Shown in pieces: positions 35,911-44,350 of a stretch of DNA of 64,000 nt. Every line of letters starts with the position of its first letter. Positions within the stretch are counted from its first letter, which is position 1. Below the pieces are notes generated by a model that did no database searches, was not told the origin of the DNA, and saw only the letters and a program-made list of their open reading frames with translations. The translations under genes were made by a program, and so were the position numbers. The DNA comes from Ruegeria_C sp041537925 (GTDB taxonomy: Bacteria; Pseudomonadota; Alphaproteobacteria; Rhodobacterales; Rhodobacteraceae), in NCBI RefSeq assembly GCF_041537925.1, contig NZ_JBGOSH010000002.1, forward strand, positions 372,001 to 436,000, in the 5' to 3' direction.

Positions 35911-36585
35911 CAGGCACGCCCCGACAGCATGCGCTTGACGTGGCACGATCATTACCCCGACGGGAACCAGTGCGGGCTCCCATTCAGAAAAGAAGTCAGA
36001 AGCGGTTCGAGCAGATACTCAATGCTGCCAAGAAACTGATCGAGGGAAAAGGCACCGCCGGGTGAAAATGAGGGACATCGCTAAGATTGCCGGTGTTACC
36101 ATGGGGTCGATCTACCAGTATTTCCCCAACAAATGCGCCATCGTTGCTGAATTGACAACCGCCTATCTCGACGACAACACTAGAAAGAACCAGGAGATTC
36201 TGAGCGATCAGCCCAAGTCTCTGATCGAGTGGTCGCACACCACCGTCAAGCTTTTGAACCGGTATTACGATCTTGGCCGCAAAGACCCAGTCGCAAGCGA
36301 TATCTGGCTGGGCTATGCGACCGACAAGGAAATGCAGACAATCGATGCAAATGACACGTAGCGCAACGGGGACGCCGTTTTTGCGGCGTCAAAGCATCTG
36401 TTTCGCGAAGGAACGCATCTGCGGCGAACCGGGCGCTGCAGATGATCATCTCGCTTGGCAGTGCGGCAATTGTCACGGCGCTGCAACATGACGAAGAAGA
36501 GGGCCGCAGAATTCTCGATGACGCCGTCGAGATGCTACTGGCGGCCTGGGCTGTCTCGATCCTGCCCCTTGAGCGAGACATCTGA
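35907..36585 (+). pseudogene. Broken TetR-family regulator
   Basis: The frame begins at a GTG that overlaps the msrQ stop (GTGTGA) and reads RAPIQKRSQKRFEQILNAAK, a TetR N-terminus, then hits TGA near 36063. In another frame it resumes as MRDIAKIAGVTMGSIYQYFP followed by NKCAIV, the TetR helix-turn-helix, and stops at TAG 36359-36361. A third piece starts near 36432 (ALQMIISLGSAAIVTALQHD) and ends RRILDDAVEMLLAAW...LERDI. Two frameshifts and a stop make it inactive. Its ribosome site and coupling to msrQ show it was once the third gene of that operon. Confidence 0.78.
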
Positions 36586-36602
36586 GGCATCCAAAAAAGC
36601 GA

Positions 36603-36833
36603 TTATCGAGTCAGCGTAATATCCGACATCCGCGCCGGGCCGCACAGACTTCGATCGCCGTGCTGAGGACAGCGGTCGACGGAAAACGCCGCATAAGCCG
36701 AACAGAGATAGAGCAAAACAGCGGCAAACCCGATGGCAACGACGTACCTGAATGGCATCAATACGGTCTCATTAAGCAATGACGCGGCAATGACGCCGGA
36801 AAGCAGCGATCCGGCTGTATCTATGGTCTCCAT
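36603..36833 (-). CDS. Small hydrophobic protein or transporter fragment
   Basis: A 76-codon minus-strand frame starting METIDTAGSLLSGVIAASLL with a second hydrophobic stretch FRYVVAIGFAAVLLYLCSAY and a Cys-containing tail. The frame stays open upstream of the ATG (NQAKRRVLL), so it may be the end of a lost larger membrane protein, perhaps an MFS carrier, not a real small gene. AAGG lies nine bases before the ATG. Its neighbours are a broken TetR gene and nnrS. Low confidence. Confidence 0.3.
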   Translation of the reverse strand: METIDTAGSLLSGVIAASLLNETVLMPFRYVVAIGFAAVLLYLCSAYAAFSVDRCPQHGDRSLCGPARMSDITLTR

Positions 36834-36985
36834 GAGAAGCACCCTTCTCTTAGCCTGATTTATTATCAGCTTTAGGAGTGACTGGGCTCTGCGTGATTCA
36901 AAACTGACAAACCTTAAGGTCTTGGGCTTGAAATATTGCGTTACCGAATTGTTTTTTGACCAGGCGCCCCTGTCGTCCCAATGTG

Positions 36986-38167
36986 CTACCGGGCAGGAAT
37001 TCGCACAGGCGGCCCGGTCAGGGCTGGCCAGAGCGCAAAGAGGAACAGGCCAAAGGCCGCAATCCACAGCCCCCCCGTCACCAGAAGTGCTGGCAAATAG
37101 AACATATCCAACTCGATCCCTGCCCATCTGGTGAAAGCCGCCAGCGCGATCAGTGCGTACCCCACCGCCATCGGGCGCGGGGCGATCAGGGCGCGCCCTG
37201 TATGACCCAGCGCGGCACGGCTCATAACTGCAAGCGTCATGCCCCCGACGCAGCCAATGCCCAGAACATGTAGCCCGGCCAGTTCATTGCCGATCCCGAA
37301 CCGGGCAAGTCCCGTCAGGATCATGCCAAGCGCCAGCATTGCCATGCCAAGATGCAACGCCAACAGGATCGGTTGGTTCCAGCACCAATTTCCGCCCCAC
37401 CTCATGATGCGAACCGCCTGCACGCCACCGAACAGAAGGGCAACCGAACCAAGCAGCCAATCCGGTGCGGGCAGCATGGTCAAAGGCGGCAGGGCAAGTG
37501 CAGAGACAAGCGACAGTCTTTCGACCACTTTGTGGCTGCGAGGCCAGCTTGACTCTGGCACCCCAGCCCGTTTCATCGCATTGCGGGTAAAGGCGGGTGT
37601 CACGCGCCCGCCAAGGACCGCGATTAGCGCACAAAGTGTCATCAGCCCGCCGCGCAAACCCGCAGCGGCAGTGTCATCAGCGAGGCCCAGCCACTCCAGA
37701 TGCACCAGCAGGTTCGCAACCCAGAGATAGACGAGAAATAGCAGAAACATCACGTTCTGCGGTTTGGGGCGTTTCAGCAGCTGGGTGAGAATTTTCAGCG
37801 ACAGAATCGGCAGGAAGGCCAGATCAACCACCGCGATCAGCAATGGCGGCAGGGCGGCGGCGTACCAGATGGCCAGACGACCCGCCAGCCATAGCCCCGC
37901 GGCAAGCGCGATGAATCCCTGACGCGCGCCTTGCGCGTTGGTCCAGCTTGGTACCGCCGTCAGAAAGAACCCGCCAATCGCGGCGCTGGCATAGCCGAAA
38001 ATCATCTCATGCGCATGCCACATCACCGGTGGCGGTCCCAGATCGGGTCCCGCGTCAAGCCCGCTCAGAAACAGTTCCCAGACCAGTCCGGTGAACAGGG
38101 CATAAAGCCCGGCCGCCAGAAAAAACACGCGGAATCCTTCGGAAAACAGGCGGTTCACGGCACCCAT
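36986..38167 (-). CDS. nnrS: NnrS family heme-copper membrane protein
   Basis: A 393-residue membrane protein with about twelve hydrophobic segments, found with nitrite and nitric oxide reductase genes and linked to relief of nitrosative stress. Family sequences include PPVMWHAHEMIFGYASAAIG near residue 47, GGRVTPAFTRNAM near residue 190 and HVLGIGCVGGMTLAVMSRAA near residue 300, with His residues that can bind heme and copper. AGGAG lies upstream of the ATG. It is divergent from nirS and shares the 168-bp promoter region with its NNR-type box. Confidence 0.93.
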   Translation of the reverse strand: MGAVNRLFSEGFRVFFLAAGLYALFTGLVWELFLSGLDAGPDLGPPPVMWHAHEMIFGYASAAIGGFFLTAVPSWTNAQGARQGFIALAAGLWLAGRLAIWYAAALPPLLIAVVDLAFLPILSLKILTQLLKRPKPQNVMFLLFLVYLWVANLLVHLEWLGLADDTAAAGLRGGLMTLCALIAVLGGRVTPAFTRNAMKRAGVPESSWPRSHKVVERLSLVSALALPPLTMLPAPDWLLGSVALLFGGVQAVRIMRWGGNWCWNQPILLALHLGMAMLALGMILTGLARFGIGNELAGLHVLGIGCVGGMTLAVMSRAALGHTGRALIAPRPMAVGYALIALAAFTRWAGIELDMFYLPALLVTGGLWIAAFGLFLFALWPALTGPPVRIPAR

Positions 38168-38257
38168 ATCTTAACTCCTGTCCGCATTGGCCAAAAGCTG
38201 CGCGGATCTGCTCGCTTGTCGTCCGTCCAGAGGTAGCGGGGCAATGACCGGGGGACC

Positions 38258-38271
38258 TTAACTTAAGTCAA
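38258..38271. promoter_or_regulatory. NNR/DNR-type box between nnrS and nirS
   Basis: TTAACTTAAGTCAA has the form TTAAC-N4-GTCAA known for NNR sites in Paracoccus. A centre at -41.5 would put the nirS start of transcription about 30 bases before its ATG and that of nnrS about 55 bases before its ATG, so one box could serve both genes. The same box, with GGGACC in front and AAG behind, precedes norC. Confidence 0.75.
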
Positions 38272-38335
38272 GGCGAGGCACGCGCCCGGCTGACAGACTC
38301 AGGGGGCCTCACCAGCCACCGACGGAGATACCGTT

Positions 38336-40084
38336 ATGAGAACGACCACAGCCATTCGCAGAACATTGCTTCTGACCAGCGCTTCCCTGGCGCTGGGTCT
38401 GGCCGCACCCATGGTTTCCGCACAAGAGCAAGATCATGGCGATGACGCGACGGCTTCTTATCAGCCAAGCATGACCACACTCGGAGAGTTAAATCTCGAG
38501 ATTCCCGGCCGCAAGGAAGGCGATCCGGTGATGACGCAAGAAGAGTACAATATAGGGAATAAGATCTATTTCGAACGCTGCGCTGGCTGCCACGGCGTGC
38601 TGCGCAAAGGGGCGACCGGCAAACCGCTGACCACCGACCTGACCCGCGAAAACGGGTTCGAATACCTGCGCGATTTCATCACCTACGGTTCGCCCGCCGG
38701 GATGCCCAACTGGGGGACTTCAGGTGATTTGAGCGAAGAACAGATCGATCTGATGGCGCGCTACATCCTGCTGGAACCGGCCTCGCCGCCGGAATTTGGC
38801 ATGGCCGAGATGCGTGACAGCTGGCAGCTGGTCATCCCGCCTGAGGACCGTCCTAGCGAGAAGATGAACGATATTGATATCGACAACCTCTTCTCGGTGA
38901 CGCTGCGCGACGCGGGTCAGATTGCGCTGATCGACGGGGCTTCTTATGAAATCAAAGCCGTGATCGACACCGGTTATGCCGTGCATATCAGCCGGATTTC
39001 CGCATCGGGTCGCTATCTGTTCGTGATCGGGCGCGATGCCAGGGTCAACATGATCGACCTGTGGATGGAAGAACCCGCAACCGTGGCCGAGATCAAGGTC
39101 GGATCCGAGGCGCGTTCAGTTGAGACATCGAAATTCGAAGGCTTCGAGGACAAATACGCGATTGCCGGGTCCTACTGGCCGCCGCAATACGTGATCATGG
39201 ATGGCGACACGTTGGAGCCGCTCAAGATCAAGTCGACCCGGGGGATGATCTATGACGATCAGGAATATCACCCTGAACCGCGCGTGGCCTCGATCCTCGG
39301 TTCGCATTACAAGCCGGAATTCATCGTCAACGTGAAGGAAACCGGCAAGATCCTGATGGTCGATTACTCGGATATCAAGAACCTGAAAGTGACCGAGATC
39401 GAAGCTGAACGCTTCTTGCATGATGGCGGGCTGGACAGTACCAAGCGCTACTTCCTAGTTGCTGCAAACGCCCGTGGCAAAGTGGCCGTGGTCGATACCA
39501 AGGACAGCAAGCTGACCGCATTGATCGAAACCGGCGGCGAAACCCCGCATCCGGGCCGTGGTGCAAACATCACGCACCCGACCCATGGACCGGTTTGGGT
39601 GACCTCGCATCTGGGCGACGAAACGGTGGCGCTGATTGGCACCGATCCCGAAGGCCACCCCGATCAGGCCTGGACCGTGGTTCAGACGCTTTACAGCATG
39701 GGCGGCGGGTCACTGTTCGTGAAATCGCACCCTACCTCGAACCACCTCTACGTGGATGCTCCGCTGAACCCCGATGCCGAGATCACCGGGACGATCGCGG
39801 TCTTCAAGATCGACGAACTGACCCAGGAGGAGCCGGAATACACCGTTCTGCCGATCGTGGAATGGGCCGGGATCACCGAGGGGCAGCCCCGTGTGGTGCA
39901 GGGTGAGTTCAACCAAGAAGGCAACGAGATCTGGTTCTCGGTCTGGAATGCCAAGGACCTGACCAGTGCCATTGTAGTGATCGACGACAAGACGCTTGAG
40001 CTGAAGCATGTGATCAAGGACGAGCGCCTTGTGACCCCGACCGGCAAGTTCAACGTCTACAACACACGGGCTGACGTTTACTGA
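38336..40084 (+). CDS. nirS: Cytochrome cd1 nitrite reductase
   Basis: A 582-residue periplasmic enzyme that reduces nitrite to nitric oxide. A signal peptide (LLLTSASLALGLAAPMVSAQ) is followed by a cytochrome c domain with CAGCH near residues 82-86 and its Met ligand farther on, then the eight-bladed heme d1 propeller from about residue 170. His residues for the d1 site are in HPGRGANITHPTHGPVW and earlier blades. GGAG lies upstream of the ATG. A strong hairpin follows the stop before nirE, consistent with higher nirS mRNA. Confidence 0.97.
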   Translation: MRTTTAIRRTLLLTSASLALGLAAPMVSAQEQDHGDDATASYQPSMTTLGELNLEIPGRKEGDPVMTQEEYNIGNKIYFERCAGCHGVLRKGATGKPLTTDLTRENGFEYLRDFITYGSPAGMPNWGTSGDLSEEQIDLMARYILLEPASPPEFGMAEMRDSWQLVIPPEDRPSEKMNDIDIDNLFSVTLRDAGQIALIDGASYEIKAVIDTGYAVHISRISASGRYLFVIGRDARVNMIDLWMEEPATVAEIKVGSEARSVETSKFEGFEDKYAIAGSYWPPQYVIMDGDTLEPLKIKSTRGMIYDDQEYHPEPRVASILGSHYKPEFIVNVKETGKILMVDYSDIKNLKVTEIEAERFLHDGGLDSTKRYFLVAANARGKVAVVDTKDSKLTALIETGGETPHPGRGANITHPTHGPVWVTSHLGDETVALIGTDPEGHPDQAWTVVQTLYSMGGGSLFVKSHPTSNHLYVDAPLNPDAEITGTIAVFKIDELTQEEPEYTVLPIVEWAGITEGQPRVVQGEFNQEGNEIWFSVWNAKDLTSAIVVIDDKTLELKHVIKDERLVTPTGKFNVYNTRADVY

Positions 40085-40094
40085 CGCAGCCCAT

Positions 40095-40130
40095 CGGGCG
40101 GGCCATTTCTCGTTCCTTTGGGCCCGCCCG
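40095..40130 (+). promoter_or_regulatory. Strong hairpin between nirS and nirE
   Basis: CGGGCGGGCC (40095-40104) and GGCCCGCCCG (40121-40130) form a perfect ten-base GC-rich stem with a 16-base loop. There is no T tract after it. It probably stabilises the nirS message or partly stops transcription so that the structural gene is made in excess over the heme d1 genes. Confidence 0.7.
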
Positions 40131-40175
40131 CCAATTCATCCTCGCCAGCACCTGTCCCACCAAACGGAGCCCGCC

Positions 40176-40949
40176 ATGACCCAGCCCGGAAAAGTCTTTC
40201 TGATCGGTGCCGGTCCGGGCGACCCCGACCTGATCACGCTCAGGGCGCTCAGGATGCTCGAAGCCGCGGATGTCGTGGTTTACGACAAGCTGGTCAGCCC
40301 CGAGATTCTTGCCATGGTCGCACCCGGCTGCCGGATGATCGCGGTCGGGAAATCCCCTAGGTGCCACCCGGTGCCGCAAGAGCAGATCAACGACATTCTG
40401 GTCTCCGAGGCGCGCGCGGGCCATACCGTCGCGCGGCTCAAGGGCGGTGATCCGATGATTTTCGGGCGTGGCTCGGAAGAGGCCGCGTATCTGGCGGAAT
40501 GCGGAATTAAGGTGGCCTACGCACCCGGCATCACCGCTGCGCAGGGCGCAAGCTGCGTCACCGGCGTGCCGCTGACCCATCGGGGGCTGGCGACCTCGGT
40601 GCAATATGTAACCGGGCACCGTCAGGCCGGCAATGTGCTGGATCTCGACTGGAAGCGGCTGGCCGATCCTGACACCACGCTGGTGGTCTATATGGGCGTG
40701 GCCAATATTGGCCAGATCGCCATGGGTCTGATGACCGAGAACCTGTCCGGCGCCACTCCTGTCCTTGCCGTCAGCCGCGCCACCACACCGGACGAGCGTA
40801 GGCTGGTCTCGCGCCTCGACCGGATCGCGGCGGATGTGCGCGATAAGGGGTTCAAAGCCCCCACCCTTTTCATCATCGGCAAGGTTGTATCGCTTTGCGA
40901 AGGTCATCCTGTCGCCGATCTTGTCGAACAGGTGACGGCCCATGGCTGA
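40176..40949 (+). CDS. nirE: Uroporphyrinogen-III C-methyltransferase for heme d1
   Basis: A 257-residue SUMT enzyme that methylates uroporphyrinogen III to precorrin-2, the first committed step to heme d1. The family motifs VFLIGAGPGDPDLITLRALR, VVYDKLVS, RLKGGDPMIFGRGSEE and ITAAQGASCVTGVPLTHRG are present in order. It lacks the CysG dehydrogenase/chelatase half. CGGAG lies upstream. It overlaps nirC by eight bases (ATGGCTGA). Confidence 0.95.
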   Translation: MTQPGKVFLIGAGPGDPDLITLRALRMLEAADVVVYDKLVSPEILAMVAPGCRMIAVGKSPRCHPVPQEQINDILVSEARAGHTVARLKGGDPMIFGRGSEEAAYLAECGIKVAYAPGITAAQGASCVTGVPLTHRGLATSVQYVTGHRQAGNVLDLDWKRLADPDTTLVVYMGVANIGQIAMGLMTENLSGATPVLAVSRATTPDERRLVSRLDRIAADVRDKGFKAPTLFIIGKVVSLCEGHPVADLVEQVTAHG

Positions 40950-41283
40950 AAGCGTCTGCCCGCAGCGCATCGCATCAGGCTCCCGCCTTGCTGCCGCAAT
41001 GGTTGCGCTTGTGGCAAGCTCGGCCTTTGCCGCCGAAACGATAGATCCCGGCGCTTTGAAACGTCTGGTGCATCAAGATTGCGGGTCGTGCCACGGGCTG
41101 ACGCTCAAGGGAGGTCTCGGTCCGGACCTGCGCGCGAAGAACCTGCAGCACTATGATCCGGTGACCCTCAGCAGCGTCATACTGGACGGCATCCCCGACA
41201 CCGCCATGCCCGGCTGGCGTCCGCTGATGAGCGAGGAAGAGGCCGAATGGGTCGCCCGTTATCTGTTGGAGCCTGAGCAATGA
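40942..41283 (+). CDS. nirC: Small c-type cytochrome NirC
   Basis: A 113-residue periplasmic cytochrome c with a signal peptide ending near SSAFAA and one heme site CGSCH near residue 50; PDTAMPGWRP supplies the Met ligand. NirC is thought to be an electron donor or helper in nitrite reductase maturation. It overlaps both neighbours: eight bases with nirE and the ATGA junction with nirF. Confidence 0.92.
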   Translation: MAESVCPQRIASGSRLAAAMVALVASSAFAAETIDPGALKRLVHQDCGSCHGLTLKGGLGPDLRAKNLQHYDPVTLSSVILDGIPDTAMPGWRPLMSEEEAEWVARYLLEPEQ

Positions 41284-42425
41284 AACAGCTTGTCTTTTGC
41301 CTGATTGCAGCGCTGCTGGCCTTACCGGTGCAGTCACAGCCCACCGCCACTGGCGATCTGGGGCTGGTGATTGAACGTGCGACAGGTTCGGTATTGCTGG
41401 TCGACCAGTCCGACCGGGCCGCGCTGGCGCGGATCGACGGGCTGGGCGATCTCAGCCATGCCTCACTGGTCTATTCTCCCGATCAGCGCTTTGCCTATGT
41501 CTTTGGCCGTGATGGCGGTTTGACCAAGCTCGACATCGTCACCCGCCAGATCGCGGACCGGGTGGTGCAGTCGGGCAACGCCATTGGCGGCGCGATCTCG
41601 GATGACGGTCAACTGGTGGCCGTGTCGAATTACGAACCCGGCGGCGTGCGCGTCTTTGATGCCGACACACTGGAAATGGTTGCAGACATTCCCACCGGCG
41701 GCAAAACCATCGGTCTGGTCGACGCGCCGGGCCGCCGCTTTGTCTTCACCATCTGGGACAGTGGCGAGACCTGGATTGCCGATTTCTTGGGCCCAGAACC
41801 CCAGATCACCAAGATCTCTGACATGGGCCGCAACCCCTATGACGCGCTGATCACCGCCAATGGCCGCACCTATATCACCGGACTGTTTGGCGAGGACGGG
41901 TTGACCGCGCTGGACCTCTGGTCTGACGACCCGCAACCCATCCGCGTACTGCTCGGTTATGGCCGCGGCCAGAAAGAGATGCCCGTCTACAAGATGCCCC
42001 ATCTGGAGGGTTGGGCCGATGCGGGCGGCGAATTTGTGCTACCCGCCATCGGTCACCACGAAGTGCTGTGGATCGACGCAACAACACTGGAAGAAACCGC
42101 ACGCACCCAAACCCATGGCCAGCCCGTCTTTGCCATGGCACGGCCTGACGGGCGGCATGTCTGGGTCAATTTCGCTCATCCCCTGAACGACACCATTCAG
42201 GTGATCGATACGCTCAGCAAACAGGTGATCCACCAGTTCCAACCCGGCCCCGCCGTGCTGCATATGGAATTCACGCCGCGCGGGCATGAAGTCTGGATCA
42301 GCGTTCGCGATGCCAACAAGGTGATGGTCTACGATACGCAGAGCTTCGAGAAGCTGCGCGAGATCGACGCCGAAAGCCCCTCGGGCATCTTCTTTACAGC
42401 GCGTGCGCACAAGACGGGGCTATAA
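41280..42425 (+). CDS. nirF: Heme d1 biosynthesis protein NirF
   Basis: A 381-residue periplasmic beta-propeller related to the d1 domain of NirS but without the cytochrome c domain. The signal peptide is MKQLVFCLIAALLALPVQSQ; a Cys at position 7 is inside the hydrophobic part and not a lipobox. Propeller repeats such as SPDQRFAYVFGRDGGLTKLD and MEFTPRGHEVWISVRDANKV are seen. NirF acts late in heme d1 synthesis, as dihydro-heme d1 is made and handled. The start is the ATGA overlap with nirC. Confidence 0.94.
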   Translation: MKQLVFCLIAALLALPVQSQPTATGDLGLVIERATGSVLLVDQSDRAALARIDGLGDLSHASLVYSPDQRFAYVFGRDGGLTKLDIVTRQIADRVVQSGNAIGGAISDDGQLVAVSNYEPGGVRVFDADTLEMVADIPTGGKTIGLVDAPGRRFVFTIWDSGETWIADFLGPEPQITKISDMGRNPYDALITANGRTYITGLFGEDGLTALDLWSDDPQPIRVLLGYGRGQKEMPVYKMPHLEGWADAGGEFVLPAIGHHEVLWIDATTLEETARTQTHGQPVFAMARPDGRHVWVNFAHPLNDTIQVIDTLSKQVIHQFQPGPAVLHMEFTPRGHEVWISVRDANKVMVYDTQSFEKLREIDAESPSGIFFTARAHKTGL

Positions 42426-42428
42426 GCT

Positions 42429-43418
42429 ATGCAACACGTTACCGACCCCATCGATCGCCAACTTTTGGATAATTGGCAGCGCGGGTTTCCGATCACCGAG
42501 CAACCCTTTGCCGAACTGGCCCGCGCGCTCACCCTGTCCGAGGGTGAAGTGATCGCCCGACTGCGTCAGATGCGGGCCAGTGGACGGATCACCCGCGTCG
42601 GCGGCACCATCGCGCCGGGCACCATCTCGGCTAGCACATTGGCCGCCATCGCGGCTCCCGAAGACCGGATCGACGAAGTTGCCGCCCGCATTGATGTCGA
42701 ACCGGGCGTCAACCACAATTACCTGCGCGAGGATCACTGGAACCTCTGGTTTGTCGCCACCGGGCCGGATCGTGATCATGTGCAGGGTACGCTGGATCGC
42801 ATTTCCCGCGACACGGGGCTGCAGGTGCTGAACCTGCCGTTGCTGCGGCCATTCAATGTCGATCTGGGCTTCCGCATGGGCGCCGGTCACAGCGCTGTGC
42901 CCGGACCCCGCCCGGTCGATCTGAACGCCCTGCAAAAGGGTGACCGAGACCTGTTGCAAAAGCTGAGCAGCGGCCTGTCCCTGACCCCGCGCCCCTACCA
43001 CGATCTGGCCCTCCAGCTTGGCTTGGATGCAGAGGAGGTCAAGGGGCGGATAAGCACTCTGCTCAGCGCGGGTATCATCTCTCGGCTGGGCGTGATCGTG
43101 CGCCACCGGGCGCTTGGATGGACTTCGAACGCGATGGTCGTCTGGCAGGTGCCCGAAGCCCAGATCGACCAAGCCGGACCGGCGCTGGCCGGGGTGCCGG
43201 GTGTGACGCTGTGTTATGAGCGCCGCCCGGTGGAGGGCGTCTGGCCCTACAGTCTTTATTCCATGATCCATGCCAGATCGCGCCCCGAGGCGCGCGAGGT
43301 GCTGGCCCGGGCTGCTGACCTGCCAGTGCTGCGTGGCGTCGCCCACAAGGTGCTGTTTTCAACCCGGTGCTTCAAACAGACCGGCGCGCTGATCAAACCG
43401 AAGGAGGCCGCCGCATGA
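42429..43418 (+). CDS. nirDL: Siroheme decarboxylase, fused NirD-NirL
   Basis: A 329-residue protein made of two Lrp/AsnC-like modules (about 1-155 and 175-329), a fusion of NirD and NirL that is usual in alphaproteobacteria. It takes part in decarboxylating siroheme to didecarboxysiroheme. The D half holds VNHNYLREDHWNLWFVAT and the L half LCYERRPVEGVWPYSLYSMI; the His and Arg there are the likely substrate contacts. It starts three bases after the nirF stop and ends with an ATGA overlap with nirG. Confidence 0.94.
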   Translation: MQHVTDPIDRQLLDNWQRGFPITEQPFAELARALTLSEGEVIARLRQMRASGRITRVGGTIAPGTISASTLAAIAAPEDRIDEVAARIDVEPGVNHNYLREDHWNLWFVATGPDRDHVQGTLDRISRDTGLQVLNLPLLRPFNVDLGFRMGAGHSAVPGPRPVDLNALQKGDRDLLQKLSSGLSLTPRPYHDLALQLGLDAEEVKGRISTLLSAGIISRLGVIVRHRALGWTSNAMVVWQVPEAQIDQAGPALAGVPGVTLCYERRPVEGVWPYSLYSMIHARSRPEAREVLARAADLPVLRGVAHKVLFSTRCFKQTGALIKPKEAAA

Positions 43419-43867
43419 CCCCACTTGACGACACCGACCGCCGCATCCTGAACCATATGCAGGATGACCTGCCGCTGGTCGCGAACCCTTATGCTATGGT
43501 TGCCGCCGATCTGAACCTGACCGAGGCCGATCTGCTGGCGCGCCTGAGCCGTCTGAAAGGTGATCGTGTGATCACCCGGTTCGGCCCGTTTTTCGATGCC
43601 GCTGCCATGGGGGGCGCGTTTTGCCTCTGTGCCCTGGCGGTGCCCGAGCACGACTTCGAACCCGTCCTGATCAAAGTCAATGCGCACCCAGAGGTCGCGC
43701 ATAATTATGAACGCACGCATCACCTGAACATGTGGTTCGTGCTGGCCACCGAGACACCTGAGGGGATCGGTGCCACAGCCGATGCGATTGAGCGGGAAAC
43801 CGGGCTGAAGGTGCTCCGGTTTCCGAAACTGCAAGAATTCTTCATCGGATTCCGGGTGGCGGCATGA
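43415..43867 (+). CDS. nirG: Siroheme decarboxylase subunit NirG
   Basis: A 150-residue single Lrp-like module. It carries the D-type motif (AHNYERTHHLNMWFVLATE near residue 90), so it is a NirD paralogue that would pair with NirH. The ATG overlaps the nirDL stop as ATGA, which decides the start against a 16-codon upstream extension. Its own stop overlaps the nirH start in the same way. Confidence 0.92.
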   Translation: MTPLDDTDRRILNHMQDDLPLVANPYAMVAADLNLTEADLLARLSRLKGDRVITRFGPFFDAAAMGGAFCLCALAVPEHDFEPVLIKVNAHPEVAHNYERTHHLNMWFVLATETPEGIGATADAIERETGLKVLRFPKLQEFFIGFRVAA

Positions 43868-44349
43868 GTATCACGAACACGGACCGGCAGATCATCCAAG
43901 CGCTGCAAGACGGGCTGCCTCTGGTGCCCGCACCCTTCGCGCAGGTCGCCGAAGGTCTCGACATCGACGAAGCTGCGCTGATCGACCGGATCGCCGCGCT
44001 GAAGGCCAGCGGCGTGATCCGTCGTATCGCTGCTGCACCAAACCACTATAAGTTGGGGATGGTCGCCAATGGCATGACCGTCTGGGACGTCGACGACGCG
44101 CATATCGCCGCTCTAGGCGCACAGATCGGCGCGCTGCCTTTCGTTACCCATTGCTATGAGCGCCCGCGCGCGCTGCCGGACTGGCCCTACAATCTGTTTG
44201 CCATGGTACATGGTGCATCCCGAGACGAGGTGTCCGAGAAGCGCGCGCAGATCGCGGTGATCCTTGGCGATGCCTGCCAATCCAGCGACATCCTTTATTC
44301 CACGCGCATCCTGAAAAAGACCGGTTTGCGTCTGAAGGAAAGGACCTGA
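43864..44349 (+). CDS. nirH: Siroheme decarboxylase subunit NirH
   Basis: A 161-residue single Lrp-like module with the L-type motif (HCYERPRALPDWPYNLFAMV near residue 98), making it a NirL paralogue and the likely partner of NirG. The opening DRQIIQALQDGLPLVPAPFA is the winged-helix start shared by the family. ATGA overlap with nirG; nirJ starts one base after its stop. Confidence 0.92.
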   Translation: MSITNTDRQIIQALQDGLPLVPAPFAQVAEGLDIDEAALIDRIAALKASGVIRRIAAAPNHYKLGMVANGMTVWDVDDAHIAALGAQIGALPFVTHCYERPRALPDWPYNLFAMVHGASRDEVSEKRAQIAVILGDACQSSDILYSTRILKKTGLRLKERT

Positions 44350-44350
44350 T

